This document shows, piece by piece, positions 34,251-43,019 of a stretch of DNA of 64,000 nucleotides. The stretch comes from JAGTVG01 sp965365275 (lineage in GTDB: Bacteria > Bacteroidota > Bacteroidia > Cytophagales > Cyclobacteriaceae), in the NCBI GenBank assembly GCA_965365275.1, contig CBDUBA010000001.1, positions 124,001-188,000 of the forward strand, given 5' to 3'. Made by a program: the position numbers and the translations under genes. The notes below the pieces were generated by a model. That model saw only the letters and a program-made list of their open reading frames with translations, ran no database searches and was not told where the DNA came from. Numbering within the stretch: the first letter of the stretch is position 1; each line of letters starts with the position of its first letter.

Positions 34251-35069
34251 ATGATTATTCGCTCAATAATAATTCTTATTTCATTATTATCCGTAATTAG
34301 AGTATTTGCTCAGGAAACTCTTGATTCCATATTTACCAAAACCGATATCCTTCCAGTCCACATCAAGGAAGTAAGCGATGAATCGGTTAAGTTCAACTAT
34401 CCTGGGGAAGATGTGGTAAATTCATTAAAAATTGAATCAGTAAATAGAATTGTATTTAAATCGGGTAGAGTCCAAACGTTTAAGGAGGCGCCTTCCTATC
34501 GGCAGGTTGTAGATGGTCTGGATTGGGAACACGTATCGGTAATCCAAACAGAAGGACAATTAAGTGGATTGTACTTGCTTGACGATGTAAGTGCAAAGGC
34601 CAAAGCCATGACAGGATTTGGCAGTGTAGGTAAAATGGAAAACAGAGCCATGATGAAATTGAAAATTGAAACGGCCATGAATGGAGGCAATGTAGTATAT
34701 GTAACACAGCAAAATTCTTCATCACGTTCGCAGGTAAGTAACAGTTCAAGTGTAGTGAGCGGAGTGGCCTATTCAAATAAAATACCCGATTATAGTGATT
34801 TTTCAAATCTCCTAAACAAAAATTCTGATTTTAGATTAATTGAAAAACACGAACTTGGTGTGAATAGTACAGATATTTCAGTTAAGATCCTTCCGGGTGA
34901 GACTATTAGGTTCGACCGAGCAGAACAATCCGGTAATCTGGTATACGTATATGCAAATATCTCAAATGAAGACAGTAACAAATTCAGGGTAAGTTATTTT
35001 GACACTGAAAAAATTATTCTTGTTTACAGAGATAAAAAGCATATCTATAATCTTATCTTCAGTATTTAA
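34251..35069 (+). CDS. Secreted protein of unknown function
   Basis: A 272-residue protein not recognised as a named family. A signal peptide (MIIRSIIILISLLSVIRVFAQ) is followed by a short beta-rich region (about 30-80, VHIKEVSDESVKFNYPGED) like the SH3-type folds that read a parameter string. Next comes a segment (about 120-160: AKAMTGFGSVGKMENRAMM and MNGGNVVYVTQQN) reminiscent of DUF4156/RcsF-type heavy-metal-like domains, then a Ser-rich linker and a C-terminal beta domain. Its stop overlaps the convergent META lipoprotein by four bases. Confidence 0.65.
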   Translation: MIIRSIIILISLLSVIRVFAQETLDSIFTKTDILPVHIKEVSDESVKFNYPGEDVVNSLKIESVNRIVFKSGRVQTFKEAPSYRQVVDGLDWEHVSVIQTEGQLSGLYLLDDVSAKAKAMTGFGSVGKMENRAMMKLKIETAMNGGNVVYVTQQNSSSRSQVSNSSSVVSGVAYSNKIPDYSDFSNLLNKNSDFRLIEKHELGVNSTDISVKILPGETIRFDRAEQSGNLVYVYANISNEDSNKFRVSYFDTEKIILVYRDKKHIYNLIFSI

Positions 35070-35956
35070 TCGATTTTTTTAAATATCAGCTCCGTATCAT
35101 CATACCCTTTAAGGGTAAGTTTAAGATCTTTTATTTCATATTTCATTCTCCTGCCAGACACGGATTTGGCAATAAGGTCTTCCAATTTCATTTCAGGACA
35201 CATCATGCGTGTCATGGCAAAAGATTCGAAATGAAGGACATTCTTTCCAGCCCTATAAAAACTTCCATTCATATTATTGCAACCGGCAAAACCGCTTAAC
35301 CTGCTTTCTTCAACGTGGAATTCAATGACCGGGCTACCCTTTTCATTAAGCATTTCGTTCAGGATCTTTTGCCCGTTAGCCTCTTCTAGCACCCAGATAT
35401 CATGTAATTGATAATCAGGCACATATTGCCCACATCCTTTTAATTTAGCAGTTTCCATTCCTTCTTTTTTGATCTCCACAACCACTGAATAATGGAATGT
35501 TTCATCTGCCATAGTATCATTACATTCTTCCTCAGTGACAGTTACAAAAATTTCACCTGAATCTCCACCACCCGAGAACCTGGTAATCATTGCATCAGCT
35601 GCCTTCTGAATCTCTACGGAGTTGGTTTCAAAGACCGTTCCATCCAAATGCGAAAATTTAATGCCGATATCCATATCAATATCTACTGCCCATGATGGCT
35701 CATTTCCCCTGGCATAAAAATCTATCCCCTGTTGGTAAAGTCTCATTTTTAATGTCATGCTTTGGGATTTGGTTGATATAGCTTGTGGTTCACCTGTTAT
35801 GTTTTGTGAATCACTTTGCTGCAAAGATGCATTTGTTTCTGTACTGATGTCAGCACTGGCCTCCTCCTGATTATTCTTCTTATCCATCTGATTACAACCA
35901 AAAATAATTGTTGAAATAAATAAAATGTATTTTATTGACGTCCCTAGGTTATTCAT
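35066..35956 (-). CDS. META-domain lipoprotein (HslJ-like) with COG3650-type N-terminal domain
   Basis: A 296-residue lipoprotein: IIFGC lipobox (Cys21), then a low-complexity Gln/Ser/Thr linker to about 65. A domain with GIDFYARGNEPSWAVDIDMD follows, as in COG3650 proteins, and then a META/DUF306 domain (about 190-296) with IWVLEEANGQK, GFAGCNNMNGSF and MTRMMCPEM, whose Cys residues are characteristic. HslJ in E. coli is linked to heat and novobiocin tolerance; the role in the envelope is unknown. Stand-alone gene convergent with the unknown secreted protein. Confidence 0.8.
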   Translation of the reverse strand: MNNLGTSIKYILFISTIIFGCNQMDKKNNQEEASADISTETNASLQQSDSQNITGEPQAISTKSQSMTLKMRLYQQGIDFYARGNEPSWAVDIDMDIGIKFSHLDGTVFETNSVEIQKAADAMITRFSGGGDSGEIFVTVTEEECNDTMADETFHYSVVVEIKKEGMETAKLKGCGQYVPDYQLHDIWVLEEANGQKILNEMLNEKGSPVIEFHVEESRLSGFAGCNNMNGSFYRAGKNVLHFESFAMTRMMCPEMKLEDLIAKSVSGRRMKYEIKDLKLTLKGYDDTELIFKKID

Positions 35957-36114
35957 AATTACTTTTATTAAAGTATAATACTGAATTAGACAAAGCTCTA
36001 GTTATAGCTCAAAATATGAATTCAAATAATTGAATTACACAACACCATTACTAAAAATACGATATTTTGCTTTAAGCTGATTACCTGTTTATGTTTTTTT
36101 AAATTTGAAACTTT

Positions 36115-36564
36115 ATGGATATAAAAATAGAAAAAATTCAACCCAGCGATTTTGAAAAAATATATGAAATGATACGGGAATTCTCAGATTTCCAAAATGC
36201 CCGGAAAAGAGTTTCGGTTACACTAGATAAAATGATGGAGCAAAAAGATTTTATTTTCGGATATGTGGCTAAAGATGCTTTCAATCAAATAATTGGATAT
36301 ACAAACTATTCTTTTATATATTATTCCTGGGTGGGCAAATCAATATATCTTGATGACTTATATGTTAAGCCTTCATTCAGAGGAAAGGGAATAGGCAAAA
36401 AGCTAATGAAAAAGGTTTTTGATATTGCAAGAAAGGAGAAATGTGATAGGGTCCGGTGGCAGGTATCGAATTGGAATTCAAAGGCAATAGAGTTTTACAA
36501 AAAAATCGGTGCCAGGATCGATGATACTGAACTTAACTGTGACATGATTTTAAATAATTCTTAA
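36115..36564 (+). CDS. GNAT family N-acetyltransferase
   Basis: A 149-residue acyltransferase. The acetyl-CoA loop is VKPSFRGKGIGKKLMKKVF (Arg/Gln-x-x-Gly-x-Gly/Ala type) near residue 90, followed by CDRVRWQVSNWNSKAIEFYKKIGA, the usual fourth strand and helix. The SIYLDDLYV strand leads in. It resembles spermidine/diamine (SSAT-like) members by the N-terminal IYEMIREFSDF pattern, but the substrate is not certain. A TAAATTTG hexamer-like box at 36100 is too near the start to be called a promoter with confidence. Confidence 0.8.
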   Translation: MDIKIEKIQPSDFEKIYEMIREFSDFQNARKRVSVTLDKMMEQKDFIFGYVAKDAFNQIIGYTNYSFIYYSWVGKSIYLDDLYVKPSFRGKGIGKKLMKKVFDIARKEKCDRVRWQVSNWNSKAIEFYKKIGARIDDTELNCDMILNNS

Positions 36565-36688
36565 ATCAGCGTTCAGTGATTTCGTCTCGGGTAGAGAATA
36601 TTCCTTTAATACCTCAGGGATTTTAAATAATTTCACTAATTTATTGATGACTTAAAAACCTTCGATAATTTTCAAATGTCCATGTAGC

Positions 36689-37783
36689 ATGCGAATTTCT
36701 CCGTTATTCAGGATTCGAATGAGAAGGCTTATAGGCATAATAATAAGTTGGGCAATACTTTCGACAGCCTTCTTTATTTATGAATATTATGCAGTCAGAT
36801 TTCATGCGCCTGAAATGGCTAATGAGATCAATATTGGCTTCAATGTATTCATTAATATTTACGCCGGCATACTGGCTGGAATGCTGGGTGGCCCATTTTT
36901 AATTTTTTCTGTGAGTGAGAAGACTAGGAACAGGCCTTTTTATTTTGGAATTATCTATACTGCCATTGGTTTTCTGTTGGTTTATATAGTAATATCATTT
37001 AGCATTTCCTTAATTGTCTTTTCAAATAATTTAGAATTACCAATCTACAATAAAGATGTTCTCAGAGCTACTTTGAATAATATGCTTGCTATCTGGCAGG
37101 TAAAAAATCTTCTGATCTGGTTAATAATAATTTCAACAACCCAATTCATACTTCAGATAAGTGACAAATTCGGACCGGGTAATTTATGGAAATTTATAAG
37201 AGGAAAGTATTACAATCCAAGAGAGGAAAAGAGGATATTTATGTTTTTAGATTTAAGATCTTCAACAAGCATAGCTGAAAAACTAGGGCATGTTAAGTAT
37301 TATAACCTGTTAAATGATTTCTATTCGGTAATAACTGATCCAATCATCAATTTTTATGGAGAGATATATCAATATGTCGGTGACGAGATTGTAGTTACAT
37401 GGAATCTGAATAACAATATGCATAAAAACAGATCTGTAGATTGCTTTTTTGAAATCCAGAAAAAGGTATTTGAACAAAGAGAGAAATTTTTGAAACGATA
37501 CGATCTGGTTCCGGAATTTAAGGCCGGAATCCATTGCGGGAAGGTTACCGTTGGCGAAATAGGGATCCTAAAAAGAGATATTATTTATTCCGGTGATGTT
37601 TTAAACACAACATCAAGAATACAGGAAGCCTGCAATGAATTTAATACAGAATTATTGGTTTCTGAAGATATAGTAAAACTTATCTCAGAGCCCGGAGATT
37701 ATTTGATCAATACGATCGGAGGGGTTGCCTTTAAGGGAAAAACTAAAAAAGTAAGGGTATTTTCGGTTAAAAAAGAGGATTAA
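36689..37783 (+). CDS. Membrane-bound class III adenylate/guanylate cyclase
   Basis: A 364-residue protein. Four hydrophobic segments fill residues 12-155. A cytoplasmic class III cyclase homology domain follows from about 180: FMFLDLRSST (metal Asp188), YVGDEIVVTW (second metal Asp232), GIHCGKVTVGEIG, and DIIYSGDVLNTTSRIQE with the transition-state Asn and Arg. All catalytic positions that can be judged are present, so it should make a cyclic nucleotide; whether cAMP or cGMP is not resolved. The membrane part has no recognised sensor motif. It is a lone gene, convergent with the sialidase. Confidence 0.85.
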   Translation: MRISPLFRIRMRRLIGIIISWAILSTAFFIYEYYAVRFHAPEMANEINIGFNVFINIYAGILAGMLGGPFLIFSVSEKTRNRPFYFGIIYTAIGFLLVYIVISFSISLIVFSNNLELPIYNKDVLRATLNNMLAIWQVKNLLIWLIIISTTQFILQISDKFGPGNLWKFIRGKYYNPREEKRIFMFLDLRSSTSIAEKLGHVKYYNLLNDFYSVITDPIINFYGEIYQYVGDEIVVTWNLNNNMHKNRSVDCFFEIQKKVFEQREKFLKRYDLVPEFKAGIHCGKVTVGEIGILKRDIIYSGDVLNTTSRIQEACNEFNTELLVSEDIVKLISEPGDYLINTIGGVAFKGKTKKVRVFSVKKED

Positions 37784-37802
37784 TGTTGAAATAGACAACA
37801 TT
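37782..37802. terminator. Hairpin between convergent cyclase and sialidase genes
   Basis: AATGTTG-AAATAGA-CAACATT, perfect 7-base arms, overlapping both gene ends. On the minus strand TTTTTT begins about eight bases further on. A weak bidirectional terminator. Confidence 0.4.
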
Positions 37803-39883
37803 CATTCCATTGAATTTATGATATCTTCAATATTTATTACCTGAAAGACCAGATCAGCCTTGCTGCTTTCATATAATATCCCAATAGTGTGTTCATCAAT
37901 TTTAGTCATACAGGAATAACCCCGTCCAATTCCTTCATCCAGAAGGGTAGTATACTTTTCCGGCCAGGTCTGACCTTCATCAAAGCTTAACCTTATGCTT
38001 ATGTTCTTTCTTTGATATTTTGAAGCCGGATTACTGAAAAGCACTAAACTTTGGGAAGCGTTATTAATCACAAAATCTTCTTTTATAATACTCGCCATGC
38101 AAACAGGTTCTATCAAAACGCCTTTTGAGCTATTATTTTCTACCCAGGTTTTCCCCAAGTCAGAGGTTGTTGCGACGGAACGCCCATTTAGATCCGATTT
38201 ATCTTCCCTGTTTCGATTATCCCTCATATTTAACATCAGATCTCCATTTCCCAGTTCAATTACTTGAGATTCGGTAGTATTGGATTTTGCTCCTGTACCT
38301 ATATGCCAACTATGTCCATGATCCTTACTCCATATTATCGTAGAATATGGGATATTATAATGATCCTTATATTGCGCTGGGAACACTAAAGTACCATCTG
38401 AAAGTGAGATTCCTTTTCCCGGTCCCTGCAAAAGCAGCGGCCATTCCTCTTTTTTTATCTGGGCTGTAATATTAACCGGATCGTTCCAGGATTCACCATC
38501 ATCAGTTGAGTTAACCAACATCAATTGACTCGTTTTGACTGGATCAAGGCCCGGTTTTGACGCTATCCAGTTTCTTTCGTTCTTATGTCCGTGGGCCCAG
38601 ATGCCTGCAACCCAAACAGTATTTGTTTCTCTATCCACAAGCACGCAAGGATCACCTATTCCATTTTCCTCTTCGGATAGCCCCCCCCACTCTCCTAAAT
38701 CCATTATCACCTTCATTTTTTCCCAGGATTGTCCCCCATTAACACTACGACTCATGCCAACATCAATATCACCTTGCAGGTCAATAGAACTATTTCTTCG
38801 AATATCATAAACAGCGATCAATGTCCCCTTATTTGTAGTAACCAATCCCGGGATCCTGTACGTATGAACACCATCATCATTATGATCCCTGATTGCAAGC
38901 CCCAGCCGGTGTTTGTATCGATGATTTTCCTCCTCAACAGCATAATTTATACCTGAAATTCTTAAATTCTCAATGAAAGAATAGAAATATGAACGAATTT
39001 TTGATTTATCAGATACGGATACGCTCACCCAGAAATAATTCTTCCCATGATGCAAAACCTGGTTTAGGTTTATTTCCTGATGCTTTGCAGGACTATTGAT
39101 CTCAGCTACTTTTTTACTTGTATTAAATTCGGGGTTCGAACCTGTGTAATGAACCAACAATGTATTTATCATAGCTAAATCGTCAGATTGATCAAACCCG
39201 ATGGTGATGTTTTCCAATAACTTGGGATTAGCTTCACCCTCCGTATTTATTAGGATCTTTTGTAATCCATTAACAGGTTTATCGATAAGAACCGGTAGTT
39301 TAATACTGCTGGCATTAACTTCCTTAACTTCCATCAAGGAATTATCAAGTAAAAAAAAATCGTCCAGCAACAAACCACCATTCTCCTGACTTGAACACCT
39401 GATTCTGAATTTCAGTACATCAGCATATGGAAAAGAAATATAAACAGCATCAGAGAATCTATCTGAAGTAAATACGGAATCCTCACTGTAAACTTCATAC
39501 CAATCGTTTTGCATATATATCTCAAGGATGAAATTTAATGACATTTCTGAGTTTAATTTCTGACCCCGGAAGGAGATATGACGAATTGGAACGGCACTAT
39601 CCAACAGGCTGAATTCTAATATATGATCTTCCCCCCCGGTTATATATAGACACTGCGACTGAATCCTGCCTCCTTTCCCCAAGATCCGGTCTTTTTCATT
39701 ATGGGACTTTAATATCACTTTATCCAGATCTATGGTGTTGAAAGAGCCCGTTGGCAGGTTATCAAAATCAATGTTCGCAATAACAGGCTTTTCGCGGAAT
39801 ATCTCAGCACGTATTTGAGGAATTGTTTGTATTGTCAGAATTAGTGCAAAAAGATATCCTGCCTGTATCTTTAAATTTCTCAA
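37802..39883 (-). CDS. Exo-alpha-sialidase (GH33) with N-terminal accessory domain
   Basis: A 693-residue secreted enzyme (signal MRNLKIQAGYLFALILTIQ). The first 320 or so residues are an accessory region (sandwich-like, with LPTGSFNTIDLD and LDDFFLLDNS, then a sialidase N-terminal type domain). The catalytic six-bladed propeller begins near residue 330 with HTYRIPGLV, the FRIP/YRIP motif. Five Asp boxes follow: SVNGGQSW, STDDGESW, SKDHGHSW, TSDLGKTW and SFDEGQTW. NMRDNRNRED supplies an active-site Arg and GILYES the late Tyr/Glu region. It should release terminal sialic acid from glycans. No lipobox or T9SS tail, so probably periplasmic or exported by another route. No sialic-acid catabolic genes (nanA, nanE) are in the window. 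Confidence 0.9.
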   Translation of the reverse strand: MRNLKIQAGYLFALILTIQTIPQIRAEIFREKPVIANIDFDNLPTGSFNTIDLDKVILKSHNEKDRILGKGGRIQSQCLYITGGEDHILEFSLLDSAVPIRHISFRGQKLNSEMSLNFILEIYMQNDWYEVYSEDSVFTSDRFSDAVYISFPYADVLKFRIRCSSQENGGLLLDDFFLLDNSLMEVKEVNASSIKLPVLIDKPVNGLQKILINTEGEANPKLLENITIGFDQSDDLAMINTLLVHYTGSNPEFNTSKKVAEINSPAKHQEINLNQVLHHGKNYFWVSVSVSDKSKIRSYFYSFIENLRISGINYAVEEENHRYKHRLGLAIRDHNDDGVHTYRIPGLVTTNKGTLIAVYDIRRNSSIDLQGDIDVGMSRSVNGGQSWEKMKVIMDLGEWGGLSEEENGIGDPCVLVDRETNTVWVAGIWAHGHKNERNWIASKPGLDPVKTSQLMLVNSTDDGESWNDPVNITAQIKKEEWPLLLQGPGKGISLSDGTLVFPAQYKDHYNIPYSTIIWSKDHGHSWHIGTGAKSNTTESQVIELGNGDLMLNMRDNRNREDKSDLNGRSVATTSDLGKTWVENNSSKGVLIEPVCMASIIKEDFVINNASQSLVLFSNPASKYQRKNISIRLSFDEGQTWPEKYTTLLDEGIGRGYSCMTKIDEHTIGILYESSKADLVFQVINIEDIINSME

Positions 39884-39976
39884 AATCCGCTCAGTTTAAG
39901 TTCCTAAAGAATCTAAATTTGGTAATTACTAAATTACTTTGGAAACCTATAAGTATTACAATTTCCCTAAAGATTT

Positions 39977-39984
39977 CAAATTTA
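39977..39984 (-). promoter_or_regulatory. Candidate Bacteroidota sigma-A -7 element for the sialidase gene
   Basis: On the minus strand this reads TAAATTTG, a match to TAnnTTTG, about 90 bases before the sialidase start. A TTG lies 16 bases further upstream, slightly short for the usual spacing. Confidence 0.3.
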
Positions 39985-40060
39985 TTTGCATTGTAAGTTT
40001 CAATATACTTTATTTGATCCTTCAGGGATATCAGGTTGATACCTTAATAGAGCACTTTTA

Positions 40061-41446
40061 ATGGTACAAAAGAGAAACAAATTTTCCTCAAGGTTCGGAT
40101 TCATAGCTGCCGCCGCAGGCAGCGCGGTTGGTCTGGGGAATATATGGAAATTTCCTTTTGAAGTAGGCAAAGGCGGTGGTGCAGCATTTCTAATCATATA
40201 CCTGTTTTTTTGCTTTGTATTGTGTTATCCCCTATTGATTACTGAAATTGCTATTGGACGAAGATCACGGAAAAATCCCGTAGGTTCTTTTAAAACAATG
40301 AAGCACCCCAATTGGACTTTCATCGGATATTTGAGTGTCCTGTGTGGTGTGCTTATACTATCCTTTTATAATGTTGTTGCCGGCTGGGTTTTCGGATATT
40401 TCGTTGAAATACTTTTGGGAAACTTTGACATCGGTAAAAATTTCGAAAGTTTTATAACAGACATCAGCGAAGTTGGGGGATATTCATTGCTATTCATGGT
40501 TGTGACCGCATTCATAGTATCAAAAGGTATCACCAACGGGATAGAGCGTGCCAGCAAGATATTAATGCCGGTATTGGTCACAATTATGTTATTTCTTTCT
40601 ATTTACGCCTTGACCCTCGATAATGCAATGGAAGGTGTAAAGTTTTACCTGGTTCCGGACATCTCAAAATTGAACATTGAAGTCATATACCGGGCATTAG
40701 GACAGTCCTTTTTCTCTTTATCATTAGGAATGGGCGCCCTGATCACCTACGGAAGTTACCTTAAGAAACAGGAAGATATCATAAGTTCAGGTGCAATTGT
40801 TACCCTTTCTGATGTTGGCATTGCCTTTCTGGCTGGTTTAATGATATTTCCAATTGTTTTCTCACAAGGATTAGATACTGATGGTGGAACTGGATTGATA
40901 TTTGTTTCACTACCAGGTGTATTTGAGAACATGGGGCCCGTTCTAGGTATAATCATTGGTTCGCTATTCTTCCTTTTGTTATCTTTTGCTGCCCTGACTT
41001 CCACGATATCATTAATGGAGCTTCCGGTATCTTATCTCGTTGACCAGAAAAAGGTTAAACGTGAAATAGCCGTTTGGATCTCTGCCGGCGTTATATTCCT
41101 GATAGGCATCCCTTCCCTGATCGGAAATGGATATTCTGATTTTTTCTCTAATTTTATTACCTACTTCGGAGCTGAAAAGCCTACAGATTTCATGACATTT
41201 ATTACTGATCTGGCGCTTAATACATTTTTACCGATAGGAGGATTTTTTATTTCCATATTTGCCGTATATGTCTGGAAGCGCCGAAAGTTATTCAGGGAAT
41301 TATCCTATGGTAATGAAAAGTTCCTTAAATCCTGGATAGCCAAGTATGTCGGATTTTGTCTGCAGTATATTGCACCGGTTGTATTGGGATTAGTGTTTGT
41401 GATCACTGTGCTTGAAGTATTTTTTGGAGTTCATCTATTCAGTTAA
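40061..41446 (+). CDS. Sodium-dependent transporter of the NSS/SNF family
   Basis: A 461-residue, 11-12 TM symporter. The N terminus FSSRFGFIAAAAGSAVGLGN carries the conserved unwound-TM1 sodium and substrate site, followed by IWKFPFEVGKGGGAAFLIIY. ITEIAIGR and the TM6 FFSLSLGMGALITYGSYL complete the LeuT signature. The protein is somewhat shorter than LeuT and nearer the MhsT/TnaT branch, which takes up amino acids with sodium. Substrate unknown. Divergent from the sialidase; the small lipoprotein gene follows 88 bases later. Confidence 0.9.
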   Translation: MVQKRNKFSSRFGFIAAAAGSAVGLGNIWKFPFEVGKGGGAAFLIIYLFFCFVLCYPLLITEIAIGRRSRKNPVGSFKTMKHPNWTFIGYLSVLCGVLILSFYNVVAGWVFGYFVEILLGNFDIGKNFESFITDISEVGGYSLLFMVVTAFIVSKGITNGIERASKILMPVLVTIMLFLSIYALTLDNAMEGVKFYLVPDISKLNIEVIYRALGQSFFSLSLGMGALITYGSYLKKQEDIISSGAIVTLSDVGIAFLAGLMIFPIVFSQGLDTDGGTGLIFVSLPGVFENMGPVLGIIIGSLFFLLLSFAALTSTISLMELPVSYLVDQKKVKREIAVWISAGVIFLIGIPSLIGNGYSDFFSNFITYFGAEKPTDFMTFITDLALNTFLPIGGFFISIFAVYVWKRRKLFRELSYGNEKFLKSWIAKYVGFCLQYIAPVVLGLVFVITVLEVFFGVHLFS

Positions 41447-41534
41447 ATGTTTTTTGAATATATAAATTGAGTGGCTCATTTATTTTTATATTATATTCAC
41501 ATCAACATTTTTTAATACTAAAATCACGAATATT

Positions 41535-41912
41535 ATGACAAAATTTTTCAAAACAGGTTACCTGTTGATAATTCTTGCCGGCTTAATCTGGGCGGGATGT
41601 GCTGGCACAAAAACAAGTAAAGAAGATGCATATCTGGGTGATTGGGAATACCTTGTAGAGGGTACTCCAAATGGAGATGTAAGAGGAGTAATGAATATAT
41701 CTAAAGACGGGGATGCATTCATAGGCAAGCTGACATCAGATATGGGAGAGATCGAATTGAATGATCTCGCAATTGTTGAAAACAAACTCTCAGCTAATTT
41801 CGATATCCAGGGTATGACTTTGGATATGGATGGCACTTTTGACGGACCACAGTTTACTGGCACAATCGGCGTAGATTATAATACCTTCCCGATGACCGCT
41901 ACAAAAAAATAA
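41535..41912 (+). CDS. Small lipoprotein of unknown function
   Basis: A 125-residue protein with lipobox WAGC (Cys22). The mature part is a repeating beta pattern (GDWEYLVEGTPNGDVRGVMNI, then FIGKLTSDMGEIELNDL, then ANFDIQGMTLDMDGTFDG), like a small lipocalin-like or OmpA-associated beta domain common in this phylum as an unnamed family. A strong terminator follows directly. Nothing in the neighbourhood fixes a role. Confidence 0.7.
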   Translation: MTKFFKTGYLLIILAGLIWAGCAGTKTSKEDAYLGDWEYLVEGTPNGDVRGVMNISKDGDAFIGKLTSDMGEIELNDLAIVENKLSANFDIQGMTLDMDGTFDGPQFTGTIGVDYNTFPMTATKK

Positions 41913-41921
41913 TCTAAAAGG

Positions 41922-41949
41922 GGCTGCTTCCCAAGCAGCCTTTATTTTA
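41922..41949. terminator. Rho-independent terminator, shared by convergent genes
   Basis: GGCTGCTT-CCC-AAGCAGCC followed by TTTATTTTA on the plus strand. An 8-bp GC-containing stem, ten bases after the lipoprotein stop and overlapping the end of the convergent LuxR gene. Confidence 0.85.
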
Positions 41950-42883
41950 ATTGTATTACCCTTATTAACTGGGCCCTACTTTTAATCCCCATTTTAAGAT
42001 AAATTCTATGGGTATGATCTTTAACTGTTTGTAAAGATATAAACAAGGCATCAGCTATTTCCTGATTGCTTTTGCCAGAGCAGACTTCCTTAATGATCTC
42101 CCGTTCTCTCCTTGTGATCCCATATCGTGCGATCAGATTGTCAATAGATGATGATTCTGATTTGCTTGTTTCCATTTCGATAAACCGGTCTCTTTGGCTG
42201 TAGAAATAAACCAGAGGGATGACCACAGCCAGGAAGAAGAATAATATGAAGATGGGTATGGATGTCGGGAAGAGATAATACATATATGCCGACATTATTT
42301 TTAAAATTAAAAATATCGCTGTAAGTAATACATAATTCCTGACAAGCACATCTGTCAGGGTAATAATTTTAAAAGATTTATGTATTAAAATAGTCAATCC
42401 CCAGGTTGTTAGCAACACATCCAGAACAAGATAAACGTATAGGATGCCTATTCCAGGCAGAGATATGACTTCACCACTTTTTTGGGCTATTGACCATCCC
42501 AGCACAATAAAAAAGAATAGAAGAAAGAAGAAATACGATATTGATGCTGTTCTTCCAACTTTGGAGCCCGATAACTCATAGCAGAACTTCAGATACATAT
42601 ACCAGCCCATAATAAGAAAGGGAAATCCCAGAAAAGGTATTCCATAAGATATCATAGTCTGCAGATTTTCAGACAGTGTAATTCCAGTCAATATAATCTT
42701 AATGAAAATTAAACCCCAGATTCCATATACTCCAAATGCACACATCAGAATCACATAATAAAACAAGGATTCAACGAAATTGGAAGGATATGATTTTCTT
42801 AAATAATTGGCAATCAAAATGGCTCCTGAGGCAGCTCCCAGAGTGATGAGCAAAAGAGAGAAATATAAAAGATTTGTGGCCAT
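41942..42883 (-). CDS. Membrane-anchored LuxR-type transcriptional regulator
   Basis: A 313-residue protein with about seven hydrophobic helices in residues 1-225 and a cytoplasmic LuxR/GerE helix-turn-helix at the C terminus (about 250-313): GITRREREIIKEVCSGKSNQEI, then SLQTVKDHTHRIYLKMGIKS. Such multi-TM LuxR proteins are frequent in Bacteroidota; the membrane part is presumed to sense a membrane or lipophilic signal and to act while anchored. The divergent membrane protein gene, starting 137 bases from it, is a candidate target (inference). Confidence 0.85.
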   Translation of the reverse strand: MATNLLYFSLLLITLGAASGAILIANYLRKSYPSNFVESLFYYVILMCAFGVYGIWGLIFIKIILTGITLSENLQTMISYGIPFLGFPFLIMGWYMYLKFCYELSGSKVGRTASISYFFFLLFFFIVLGWSIAQKSGEVISLPGIGILYVYLVLDVLLTTWGLTILIHKSFKIITLTDVLVRNYVLLTAIFLILKIMSAYMYYLFPTSIPIFILFFFLAVVIPLVYFYSQRDRFIEMETSKSESSSIDNLIARYGITRREREIIKEVCSGKSNQEIADALFISLQTVKDHTHRIYLKMGIKSRAQLIRVIQLK

Positions 42884-43019
42884 ATTATAATGAAATCAAA
42901 TGTAAGGAATTTACAGATCTCAATCACCCTACCAAAGTATTGAATTTCAAAACACGACTTTAGTTTGTTAAATTTTACAGATCCACCCCGTATAATTGAA
43001 TAAACAAAATAATATAATT

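Noticed and set aside
36100..36107. TAAATTTG as a promoter -7 element before the GNAT gene
   Set aside because: It lies only seven bases before the ATG and has no -33 TTG at a usual spacing, so it would require a leaderless transcript.
41602..41862. Several TGGCAC strings in the small lipoprotein gene
   Set aside because: They are inside coding sequence and lack a -12 half; ordinary codons explain them.
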